Source: a virus. Taken from it: DNA of 42,861 nt. The stretch covers positions 1 to 42,861 of the IMG/VR virus record IMGVR_UViG_3300025087_000148. The stretch is one strand, 5' to 3'. How positions within the stretch are numbered: position 1 is the first letter of the stretch; every line of letters begins with the position of its first letter. The notes below the pieces were generated by a model. That model was not told the origin of the DNA. It did no database searches and worked only from the letters and a program-made list of their open reading frames with translations. Shown here piece after piece: positions 14,740-20,549 of the stretch. Position numbers and translations under genes: made by a program.

Positions 14740-14903
14740 TTCGGGAACTCCTCTCGGCACTCGGCGCAGCGTCGCCCCTCGTACAGGGGCGTGGATTGAA
14801 ACTTGCATGACCCCTGCCATCCTTTTATTTCACCAATAATAATTAGCGTTAGCGACACCCCACAAATTATTAATATGATACAAACAAATGTGTCTGTACT
14901 CAT
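14736..14903 (-). CDS. 55-residue membrane protein whose gene contains the CRISPR repeat
   Basis: ATG 14903 follows GAGGGAT and the preceding stop by 24 bases. The product has one N-terminal membrane helix (FVCIILIICGVSLTLIIIG), then KGWQGSCKFQSTPLYEGRR, then CAECREEFPK. Residues about 34-44 are encoded by the antisense strand of the solitary type I-C repeat (14771-14802). The last residues supply a CAEC half-site typical of small zinc proteins and the stop overlaps the next start (ATGA). The gene may be real with the repeat inserted, or the ORF may be fortuitous. Confidence 0.5.
   Translation of the reverse strand: MSTDTFVCIILIICGVSLTLIIIGEIKGWQGSCKFQSTPLYEGRRCAECREEFPK
14771..14802 (+). 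CRISPR. Solitary type I-C-like CRISPR repeat
   Basis: Thirty-two bases with every hallmark of a type I-C (Cas5d-processed) repeat: start GTCGCCCC, a perfect 7-bp stem CGCCCCT/AGGGGCG around loop CGTAC, and the 3' end GGGGCGTGGATTGAAAC. The + strand is the crRNA-sense orientation; the early operon is transcribed the other way. No second repeat is found at spacer distance on either side and there are no cas genes. Read on the minus strand it gives the SIHAPVRGAT and FQSTP peptides that are known artefacts of I-C arrays. See findings for possible roles. Confidence 0.85.
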
Positions 14904-14927
14904 GATTACTTATCCCTCGCCGCCTCC

Positions 14928-15125
14928 TCAAATCCGCGCTTCGATCATCGCGTCGGCGTAGATATACGCGTCCTGGCATTTTTCTTCTGGGGTACACTTT
15001 GAATCTGGATATGCCGTTAGTATCCCCGTGAGCGCGGCCATTGCGAACTGGTCGCGCAACGTTGGCTGTGGCAATTTTTCAATACAGATTTCTTTGTTGC
15101 AATGTGGACACGTTGATATTATCAT
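14928..15125 (-). CDS. Small phage protein with zinc-ribbon start
   Basis: 65 residues behind GGGGAGAAG. The N-terminus MIISTCPHCNKEICIEK is a C-x2-C half ribbon. The body LRDQFAMAALTGILTAYPDS ... DAYIYADAMIEARI is a motif common in uncharacterised phage early proteins (LRD.FA..AL ... YA.ADAM...R). Function unknown. Confidence 0.65.
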   Translation of the reverse strand: MIISTCPHCNKEICIEKLPQPTLRDQFAMAALTGILTAYPDSKCTPEEKCQDAYIYADAMIEARI

Positions 15126-15422
15126 TCACTTCTCCCCTTTCCATTTGCGCCCGTATGGGCATGTATGCCACTTGTTAAAGATACATGGCCCCGGTAATCC
15201 TGCTAAACATTCATTAATCGGATTCATCCAATGACACGGAGCAATATATTTATGTTTCTTTTCCGGCAAATCATCCTGCTGATTCAGGAAGTCGCGCAGC
15301 GCGGCGGCTTGTCGAATAGGCAATGTAATCGTGCCTCGTATTGTTGATATAAGCAGGGGCCGTTTAACCTTATCGTTATATTCAATTGACAATCCTTTCA
15401 GCCGCTTCGTTTTCGCCGCCAT
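15126..15422 (-). CDS. Unknown early protein, about 98 residues
   Basis: ATG 15422 overlaps the upstream stop as TGATG; a GTG directly before it (15425) is an alternative start. GGAGG lies ten bases upstream. The N-terminus is very basic (AAKTKRLKGLSIEYNDKVKR). The C-terminus has CHWMNPINECLAGLPGPCIF and WHTCPYGRKW, four cysteines and two histidines likely to bind metal. No family recognised. Confidence 0.6.
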   Translation of the reverse strand: MAAKTKRLKGLSIEYNDKVKRPLLISTIRGTITLPIRQAAALRDFLNQQDDLPEKKHKYIAPCHWMNPINECLAGLPGPCIFNKWHTCPYGRKWKGEK

Positions 15423-15667
15423 CACTTCACCGCCTCCAATATTTCAACCTTCACGATTTTGTAGTTGCTTCGATGTTCTGGATTATCGGGCCATTCGTTT
15501 TCTTCCCGGCGATCAAGATACAGTTTTACCCAATCGGCGTCTGACCTGTCTTTAAACACATACATCATAAGCACGTTGAATCCATCCACGCGGATAGGCT
15601 GTTTGTCCATGGGTTTCCACTTGTCACCCTGTAATTCCTGTTTATAAACCTGGTATGCAATCATCAT
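15422..15667 (-). CDS. Unknown early protein, 81 residues
   Basis: Two adjacent ATG codons (15667 and 15664) overlap the upstream stop. The product has a mixed alpha/beta pattern (IAYQVYKQELQGDKWKPM ... FNVLMMYVFKDRSDADWVKL). No metal site or membrane helix. Function unknown; position in the coupled gene chain is the main support. Confidence 0.6.
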   Translation of the reverse strand: MMIAYQVYKQELQGDKWKPMDKQPIRVDGFNVLMMYVFKDRSDADWVKLYLDRREENEWPDNPEHRSNYKIVKVEILEAVK

Positions 15668-15951
15668 GTCACCGCCTCGTCGTTTTCGATTGGCTCATAC
15701 GTCTTTTCAAAAATGTCCGGCTTGCACGGATAAAGCTCGCCGTTCACGCCACGGATGATCCAGTCTCCGATCTGCGCCGTCATAATTCCTTCAAGTGTTT
15801 CGATTTCCACAATGCGTTTGTGTTGGACATAAACCACTTTACACCCATCCACGGACCTTATGTGTTCCGGGTTCGGATGTAGCGCGTCAAATGTGGAATC
15901 CATAATCTGTACAGCCTCAATCACTACTGGTAACTTGCGATACTTTTTCAT
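15664..15951 (-). CDS. PGDYG-like phage protein
   Basis: 95 residues, GAGGGGGG before ATG 15951, TAATG overlap with the upstream enzyme. The start KKYRKLPVVIEAVQIM and the centre EIETLEGIMTAQIGDWIIRGVNGELYPCKPDIFEKTYE match the widespread phage family around PGDYG (PF14083): a conserved I.GDWII.G..GE.YP.KP.IF..TY. The domain is found in many phage early operons; its biochemical role is unknown. Confidence 0.75.
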   Translation of the reverse strand: MKKYRKLPVVIEAVQIMDSTFDALHPNPEHIRSVDGCKVVYVQHKRIVEIETLEGIMTAQIGDWIIRGVNGELYPCKPDIFEKTYEPIENDEAVT

Positions 15952-16736
15952 TATTCTGTACCCCCCTCGTTTTTCCGCGCCGCGTCAACTGGAATTATCT
16001 TCCGCCCGTGAATATAATTGTCGTACATAATTTCAAGCTCATCGTTTGTAAAATGTGAATGTTCTGGATTTCTGTTTTGCCACTTAAAAAAGAATCGTTT
16101 CATTGCGGCATAATGTTTCGGCCATCTATTTATATTCCTTCCCACTTGTTTATCGCTCCCATAAATAAATGGACACATAATACAACCAATACGATGAAAA
16201 CCCTCATCATACAATGAGGGATATTCGAGTTTATTTTTATGTATATAAATCCATATTTCCTCTGTGGGCCAATCAAATATAGGATAATAACTTTGTTTTA
16301 TAATCGCGCCGCGTTTTTTTCGATTAAATGATTCTTCGGCGCGAACGCCACAAAGTGTAGGAATGTGCGGCGCGACATTTTTCTTTTGGGTATCACAGCA
16401 CCATCTTGCAAACATAAATGGCTGAATCCCTTTCTTTTTCCACATCTGAAAGAACGGCGGCGCGTGAAGTATTTCAACTTCTGGATATTTCTCTTTAATA
16501 AATCGCACAAGTTCAGGCGGGTCAATCGTGGTGTTGACGTAATGAACGTGATGCGGCAACCCTGATTTTTTAACGATGTCATAAAGCACGATTGAATCCT
16601 TGCCGCCGCTAAATGCCACTTCCCAATATCCCTGTTTTTCTGGAAAGTGTTCGATCATGAATTCAATGGATTTCGGCACAAGATAAGCAAGGCTGAATTC
16701 ATCGAATACGACTTGTCCAATGTGCTTATCTTTCAA
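15951..16736 (-). CDS. PAPS-reductase / adenine nucleotide alpha-hydrolase family enzyme
   Basis: 261 residues. The start is TTG 16736, with GAGGA six bases upstream and no ATG nearby. EVAFSGGKDSIVLYDIV (about residues 40-56) is the PP-loop SGGKDS. RWCCDTQKK (about 111) and GVRAEES (about 130) follow, then IFDWPTEEIWIYI, as in the PAPS reductase family (PF01507) and its DndC-like branch. A pair of cysteines CIMC sits near residue 188. Members use ATP to activate sulfate/sulfur or carboxyl groups. With no sulfate-assimilation neighbours here, a nucleic-acid modification or host-metabolism role is possible, but no Dnd partner is seen. Confidence 0.8.
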   Translation of the reverse strand: MKDKHIGQVVFDEFSLAYLVPKSIEFMIEHFPEKQGYWEVAFSGGKDSIVLYDIVKKSGLPHHVHYVNTTIDPPELVRFIKEKYPEVEILHAPPFFQMWKKKGIQPFMFARWCCDTQKKNVAPHIPTLCGVRAEESFNRKKRGAIIKQSYYPIFDWPTEEIWIYIHKNKLEYPSLYDEGFHRIGCIMCPFIYGSDKQVGRNINRWPKHYAAMKRFFFKWQNRNPEHSHFTNDELEIMYDNYIHGRKIIPVDAARKNEGGTE

Positions 16737-16778
16737 TCCGTGTCCTCGTTTTCTCTCGCCGCGTCGGCGGCGGTTTCG

Positions 16779-17267
16779 TTATCTTCTCAACAATTCCAAT
16801 TCTTCGTTATTACAGCATCCTTTTGTTTTTTCTCGTTCTTCGGGAACATAATAATCGTATCCATTTTCCGATGATTCCGTATCGCATTCAATAAAAAAAT
16901 ATTCCTTGCCACACGCAGGACATTTCAAGTCAAACGAATATGGTTTTTTAAATCCGAGTAATTCTGCTGTATGATTTATGCCGTGTAACAACCATGCCTT
17001 TTTAATATTTTTCTGCTTATCATTATCCGCAATATAAGCAATGTCTTTTTCGTCATAGAAAACATTTTTTGCAATCCACCGTTCTGCCCCTCGCTTAGAA
17101 CCGAATATCTTAGTAATTGTATGTCCGTATTCACATTCACAAGCAGGATTTCCTCCATTGCACGGCGCACAAGTGCTATCATAATTGCAATTTTGCCATG
17201 AGCGCATAACCTCAACGCTTGCCCTATATCGTGGCATCATTACACGCTCGATTGTAAATTTGTTCAT
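16779..17267 (-). CDS. Cys-rich zinc-ribbon protein, unknown function
   Basis: 162 residues, starting in an ATGA overlap. It has several cysteine clusters: NCNYDSTCAPCNGGNPACEC (about residues 26-45), LKCPACGKEYFF (about 115) and a final GCCNNEE. The central part is helical. The CPACG ribbon is of the kind found in small nucleic-acid binding phage proteins. No family assigned. Confidence 0.6.
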   Translation of the reverse strand: MNKFTIERVMMPRYRASVEVMRSWQNCNYDSTCAPCNGGNPACECEYGHTITKIFGSKRGAERWIAKNVFYDEKDIAYIADNDKQKNIKKAWLLHGINHTAELLGFKKPYSFDLKCPACGKEYFFIECDTESSENGYDYYVPEEREKTKGCCNNEELELLRR

Positions 17268-17425
17268 AACTCCGCATCCCTTGCCGCCTGTATTTTCCTA
17301 TCGTCTTCCATGTCCTGCCACGACTGCGCGCAATCCGGGCAGTATTCAGTAGAGCCGCCGTATTCCCGGATGTATGCGTGTCCGCACTTGCGGCAGATCC
17401 ATTCGTCTGGTTCGGTGTAGCTCAT
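17264..17425 (-). CDS. 53-residue zinc-ribbon protein
   Basis: A short gene between two ATGA overlaps (17422-17425 and 17264-17267). The product MSYTEPDEWICRKCGHAYI ... YCPDCAQSWQDMEDD has a complete C-x2-C / C-x2-C ribbon, then a charged helix. Rubredoxin-like or nucleic-acid binding roles are both possible. Confidence 0.7.
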   Translation of the reverse strand: MSYTEPDEWICRKCGHAYIREYGGSTEYCPDCAQSWQDMEDDRKIQAARDAEL

Positions 17426-17691
17426 GGCAACTCATCAAAAGCCGATGTAATGTTCATCATTCCCATGATGCAATATTCTGGATCGAGGCCGTAAACACCA
17501 CCTTGTAAAACGTATGTTACGATTGCTGTTTTCATCCGACCAGTTAGCCCGTTGTCATCGTCTATTTCTACGAGTTCAAGGATGTCTCCCTCTTGAAAAT
17601 CACGGTCGTTCTTTCGAAGTTCGAAGTTCTTTTTTCGCACTCCCACGCTTTTAAAATACTCTGTCTTTGTTTTCAGCCTGTGTCGTTTCAT
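17422..17691 (-). CDS. DUF3850 (ASCH/PUA-like) protein
   Basis: 89 residues. The order HRLKTKTEYFKSVGVRKKNF, ELRKNDRDFQEGDILELVEI and YCIMGM is that of DUF3850, an ASCH/PUA-superfamily domain frequent in phages and presumed to bind RNA or modified bases. It is coupled by ATGA to both neighbours. The domain fills the whole protein, so it acts as a stand-alone unit. Confidence 0.75.
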   Translation of the reverse strand: MKRHRLKTKTEYFKSVGVRKKNFELRKNDRDFQEGDILELVEIDDDNGLTGRMKTAIVTYVLQGGVYGLDPEYCIMGMMNITSAFDELP

Positions 17692-18158
17692 GGTTTCACC
17701 AGCCCCGGCAGGTATTTCGTTTTCCCATTAATGCGCTTGGCCGTGAGAACCTGGCCGCGCTGACGCTCTGTCGAATACGAAACGTGTGTCCACTGGCCGA
17801 ACTCCAGAATGAGCTGGTCGAATGGGAGCCTCATTGCAATGATGCGCTGGCACACGGCAAACGGGGGCAAGCCTAACACCGTTATATCAGCGGCCTGCCC
17901 GGTAAGGTGCTGGCTCGATTTCGCGCCGCCCACGACCTTGTTACACGGCCCAGATCGATAGCCAGAGTTGATATGTATCGGCGTGGCGACGGCGTATGCT
18001 TTGGCCCGGAATGGTTCCAGTATGTTGTCGCACAGTGCTTTCAAGTTCACGGCCTGATTGCTGTCGAGCTTGACAGTGTTCTTTATCCCGAGCCGCGCCG
18101 CCGTGTAGGAAAAACACATTTCTTCCAATGTAAAATGCGGGGTTAGTTGCGTTGCCAT
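17688..18158 (-). CDS. Peptidase M15-type endolysin
   Basis: 156 residues from ATG 18158 (GGAGG upstream; an earlier in-frame start at 18188 is inside the previous gene). INSGYRSGPCNKVVGG, SSQHLTGQAADI and WTHVSY give the zinc ligands and catalytic residues of the M15A family (His-x6-Asp and a later His). It should cleave peptide bonds in the peptidoglycan stem and act as the lysis enzyme. It has no signal peptide, so it needs a holin. The gene is unusual in lying in the leftward early operon, away from the holin-like genes at 1212 and 2233. Confidence 0.85.
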   Translation of the reverse strand: MATQLTPHFTLEEMCFSYTAARLGIKNTVKLDSNQAVNLKALCDNILEPFRAKAYAVATPIHINSGYRSGPCNKVVGGAKSSQHLTGQAADITVLGLPPFAVCQRIIAMRLPFDQLILEFGQWTHVSYSTERQRGQVLTAKRINGKTKYLPGLVKP

Positions 18159-18159
18159 C

Positions 18160-18741
18160 TCAATTTTCCTCCAAAATATGTTCGCCATTAATGAGTCGTT
18201 TCAGACATTCTATTTGAGCGTCCTCTGCGGCGGCCCATGCGGCGGCCCATGCGGCGGCCCTTGCGGCGGCCCATGCGGCGGCCCTTGCGGCGGCCCCTGC
18301 GGCGGCCCCTGCGGCGGCCCTTGCGGCGGCCCTTGCGGCGGCCCCTGCGGCGTCCCCTGCGGCGGCCCCTGCGGCGGCCCTTGCGGCGGCCCCTGCGGCG
18401 TCCCCTGCGGCGGCCCTTGCGGCTGACAAATCATTTTCGTGGAGATTTCCATTAGCATATTCCTCTGCGAACCACAGCACATCCATGGTCCGCGAGTCGA
18501 TATTATTTATATCTTGTAGGGCAATGGCTTCCCTGGCGCACCAGATAGCAAAATAGCGTAGCTGTTTATCCGGGAGCATTTTTGATGCAACCCATATTCT
18601 ATCTTTTTCCGGGATCGTTTCCATTACCAAAATATCAGATAGGGTATGGCTCCACGGGGTTCTAATGTATCTGCCGATATAGCACGCGCCTTGTGAAACA
18701 AGATAATCTGATGTTACTATCGGGTCATATTTCGTTGCCAT
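18160..18741 (-). CDS. Alanine-rich tetrapeptide-repeat protein (Imm-5-like)
   Basis: 193 residues from ATG 18741. Residues 1-100 are ordinary (KQLRYFAIWCAREAIAL ... MDVLWFAEEYANG). From about residue 105 to 170 there are 16 tandem tetrapeptides [A/D]AA[R/G/W/E], encoded by a 12-bp DNA repeat. The last 20 residues (IECLKRLINGEHILEEN) are again normal. The N-terminal half resembles phage proteins annotated as Imm-5-like, which commonly have such Ala/Arg/Trp helices. The repeat is probably one long helix with a stripe of changing residues. Function unknown. Confidence 0.75.
   Translation of the reverse strand: MATKYDPIVTSDYLVSQGACYIGRYIRTPWSHTLSDILVMETIPEKDRIWVASKMLPDKQLRYFAIWCAREAIALQDINNIDSRTMDVLWFAEEYANGNLHENDLSAARAAAGDAAGAAARAAAGAAAGDAAGAAARAAARAAAGAAAGAAARAAAWAAARAAAWAAAWAAAEDAQIECLKRLINGEHILEEN
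18226..18423. repeat. 12-bp tandem repeat, about 16 units, with one variable base per unit
   Basis: The unit on the + strand is GCGGCGGCCCNT. N is A, T or C, giving Trp, Arg or Gly codons (TGG, AGG, GGG) in the minus-strand gene. Two units carry GCGTCC instead, giving Asp. All other positions are nearly invariant. Confidence 0.85.
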
Positions 18742-18742
18742 C

Positions 18743-19096
18743 TTAATCACCGTCCTTTGTTGTTTTCAGTTTCATGCTTTCAGGGAGTACGTCATTCGGA
18801 TCAAACACTTCATCCCACGGCGTGCTGTCGGCCATGTATTGAATTAAATCGCTCCAAAGGTATCCGTATGTCCATGAGCAGAATATTTGCTTGCGGATCG
18901 TGGCGCACGGAATACACGTTTTAAATGTTGACCATTCGCCACCCCACATGCCGTGAACGTATTGATATTTTTGGCCCTTTTGAATTACAGAATTGCACTC
19001 ACAGCATTTATACTCTTTGCGTGCCGTGCGAATTTCTTCATCGAATATTTCAGCGGGATCATAGTTGTCTTCATCGGCACCAATTTGACAGTTCAC
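18743..19096 (-). CDS. Zinc-ribbon early protein with GTG start
   Basis: 117 residues from GTG 19096, chosen because GGGAGG lies six bases upstream; the longer ATG frame to 19177 would run deep into the upstream gene. KEYKCCECNSVIQKGQKYQY and FKTCIPCATIRKQIFC form two cysteine pairs, as in phage zinc-ribbon proteins. The C-terminal part is acidic. Function unknown. Confidence 0.65.
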   Translation of the reverse strand: MNCQIGADEDNYDPAEIFDEEIRTARKEYKCCECNSVIQKGQKYQYVHGMWGGEWSTFKTCIPCATIRKQIFCSWTYGYLWSDLIQYMADSTPWDEVFDPNDVLPESMKLKTTKDGD

Positions 19097-19352
19097 TTCG
19101 CGCCTCCCGGCCATTCGCGGCGCCGCTCGCCGCCGCATATATTTTGTCGATATGATTCCATGTGCGACCAAGCGCATATCTCATTACGGCCTGATTCTCT
19201 ATTGATAGATCATTCATTAGTTTTGCTATATGTTCGCCGCGTTTTTGTGTGGACGGCAATTTCATAAGCTCATCCATTTGATGCTCAAACGAACAAATGG
19301 CATTGGTCAATCGAACAAGATGTTTTTTATATTCGCGCTTCTGTTTTGTCAT
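19071..19352 (-). CDS. Helical early protein, 93 residues
   Basis: AAAGGAC precedes ATG 19352. The product is helical and charged (TKQKREYKKHLVRLTNAICS, IAKLMNDLSIENQAVMRYALG) with no motif recognised. It overlaps both neighbours (26 bases with the next, ATGA with the previous). Confidence 0.6.
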   Translation of the reverse strand: MTKQKREYKKHLVRLTNAICSFEHQMDELMKLPSTQKRGEHIAKLMNDLSIENQAVMRYALGRTWNHIDKIYAAASGAANGREARSELSNWCR

Positions 19353-19552
19353 TTCATCAGTCCTTTCAGGTGTTCGCGGCTGTACTCGCCCGCGAGGTAG
19401 CCTTCAATCGTTGCCAGTGGACAGTGTTCCGGCGGCTCTGATTGTGGGTCAACTTCGTAATCCCCGCCGCGCGGGTATTCGCATTCGTGCCGCTCGATAT
19501 TACAGAATACACAACCGGCACATATCCATATTTCATAAATTCGTTTGCTCAT
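19349..19552 (-). CDS. Small Cys-rich protein, paralogue of its neighbour
   Basis: 67 residues behind AGGAGG, coupled by ATGA. The pattern C-x2-C-x2-C ... C ... PPEHCPLA matches that of the adjacent 19549-19710 gene (C-C-x2-C ... C ... PPDECPLP). Both probably bind one metal. They look like an old tandem duplication. Function unknown. Confidence 0.65.
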   Translation of the reverse strand: MSKRIYEIWICAGCVFCNIERHECEYPRGGDYEVDPQSEPPEHCPLATIEGYLAGEYSREHLKGLMK

Positions 19553-19710
19553 GTCTTAACCTCCTGCGCGTCGGGAAGTGGGCATTCATCAGGTGGCTCG
19601 GCACACATATTTATAGCGTGTCTCTGCGCAAGCGGATGTGTACAAAGCATGTCATCCGAATCTGAATAAACGCAGAAACAGCATTGTTTTATAATCATCA
19701 TTTTACTCAT
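19549..19710 (-). CDS. Small Cys-rich protein, paralogue of its neighbour
   Basis: 53 residues from ATG 19710; an earlier start at 19770 adds a poorly supported extension. QCCFCVYSDSDDMLCTHPLA and CAEPPDECPLPD give a seven-cysteine pattern shared with the following gene. First gene after the tRNA-like pair on this strand. Confidence 0.6.
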   Translation of the reverse strand: MSKMMIIKQCCFCVYSDSDDMLCTHPLAQRHAINMCAEPPDECPLPDAQEVKT

Positions 19711-19801
19711 AACACGCTCACCGCCGATCTTTGGTCTGTCCTGCCGGTCGGGATTAAGTAGTGGGCGCAAGGCATCGTCGTTACCTCGTTTCGTTTACTA
19801 C

Positions 19802-19891
19802 AGCGTGGGCCGGATTCGAACCGGCGTTCTGGTCACCATCTACCCGTTAGGGCGATTCGGCTCCCCGTCCTTCCAATTAAACTACCACGCT
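19802..19891 (-). tRNA. tRNA-like gene with non-canonical anticodon region
   Basis: On the minus strand a 7-bp acceptor (AGCGTGG/CCACGCT) joins a normal D-arm (GTTTAATTGGAAGGAC) and a perfect T-arm (GCCGG TTCGAAT CCGGC). The segment between D-arm and T-arm is 41 bases and does not give a clean 5-bp anticodon stem with U33; only three G-C pairs form around AGCCGAATCG. GAA or CGA could be the anticodon by position, with a 23-base variable arm. No CCA is encoded. Either a diverged phage tRNA (class II-like) or a tRNA mimic. Confidence 0.55.
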
Positions 19892-19936
19892 TCCATGCGG
19901 TTCCACCGGCATCCGTGTCACCGCCAACCCCTTATC

Positions 19937-20057
19937 CCCGCGCCGGGAGTTGCACCCGGAAGTCGCTCGATATTTCTTGCAGATCGTATTGATTCGTTTC
20001 CGATATCGCAGGCGGGCTTATCTGCATTGGCCCCCGGGTTCTGCCCGGCTTCGCGGG
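19937..20057 (-). ncRNA. Second tRNA-like structured element
   Basis: On the minus strand CCCGCG (20057-20052) pairs with CGCGGG (19942-19937). Directly abutting it is a T-arm-like hairpin CCGGG TGCAACT CCCGG (19959-19943), which matches a tRNA T-loop except for one base (G for U55). After the 5' acceptor strand comes a strong hairpin CCGGG CAGAA CCCGG. GCAGAT/ATCTGC can close an internal domain. At 121 bases it is too long for an ordinary tRNA. Together with the neighbour it occupies the only gene-free stretch (19711-20107) of this operon. Confidence 0.4.
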
Positions 20058-20107
20058 TTCCACTTGATTAAACGGTGCAACAAAGATAATTTAAGCCTGT
20101 CGTTCGA

Positions 20108-20386
20108 TCAGGCTTTGGAATCGGGGTTCGAACTCACGCCGTCTATCGGCATGTTTGGGTTGATCGCGTTCACGATGATCGCGTCCAGCAGTTCGAGGTT
20201 AACCGACGCGCCATTCGCCGAAAGCCATTTCTGCATCAGCACGCCCGCCGCGTCCTTCACGTTCTTTGCGTCGCCGTTTACGGCCAGTGTAACCGCGTCG
20301 CCGGCCAGCCTCGTGAGTTTCGCCAGAGTGATACCCTGCATCATTGCCTGTAGTGCCTGTGCTGCCGTCATTGCCTGTTTTGCCAT
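20108..20386 (-). CDS. Small Ala-rich helical protein
   Basis: 92 residues from ATG 20386, chosen because AGGGGG lies upstream and because the upstream micro-gene ends at 20409; a longer frame from 20449 would overlap it. The product is helical and hydrophobic-Ala-rich (AKQAMTAAQALQAMMQGITL, LLDAIIVNAINPNM). No membrane helix is certain. It is the last gene before the tRNA-like pair. Function unknown. Confidence 0.6.
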   Translation of the reverse strand: MAKQAMTAAQALQAMMQGITLAKLTRLAGDAVTLAVNGDAKNVKDAAGVLMQKWLSANGASVNLELLDAIIVNAINPNMPIDGVSSNPDSKA

Positions 20387-20408
20387 TGCATTTGTACCCC
20401 CTTTGTTT

Positions 20409-20549
20409 TTATACAACTTTGATATTTGCTGTCCGAAAAACAATTCCATCTTTTCCTATCCAATATCCTGAATGTATTCCAACGAGAACCCATCCGTCTC
20501 CGCATTGATAATATGTCTGATACAGTTCGAACCATTGCAGGATTTTCAA
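20409..20549 (-). CDS. 46-residue protein with TTG start
   Basis: TTG 20549 overlaps the stop of the SSB-like gene (TTGA) and has GAGGA nine bases upstream. The product reads MKILQWFELYQTYYQCGDGW then VLVGIHSGYWIGKDGIVF, then RTANIKVV. It is a compact beta-rich sequence with conserved-looking Gly/Trp/Tyr and is unlike a random frame. It fills the space between two genes exactly. Confidence 0.6.
   Translation of the reverse strand: MKILQWFELYQTYYQCGDGWVLVGIHSGYWIGKDGIVFRTANIKVV

Noticed and set aside
14563-14820. 85-codon minus-strand frame starting MAGVMQVSIHAPVRGAT
   Set aside because: The first 27 codons are only the translation of the CRISPR repeat and its flank; the real start with ribosome site is ATG 14739.
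14840-14885. Possible second, degenerate CRISPR repeat downstream (GCGACACCCC ... GATACAAAC)
   Set aside because: Only scattered matches, no stem, and the spacing is not that of a repeat-spacer unit; I regard it as chance.
18178-18455. Long frames of Cys-Gly-Gly-Pro, Arg-Pro-Leu and Pro-Gln-Gly repeats around 18200-18480
   Set aside because: They are the other reading frames of the 12-bp repeat; only the minus frame has normal flanking protein, a ribosome site and coupled neighbours.
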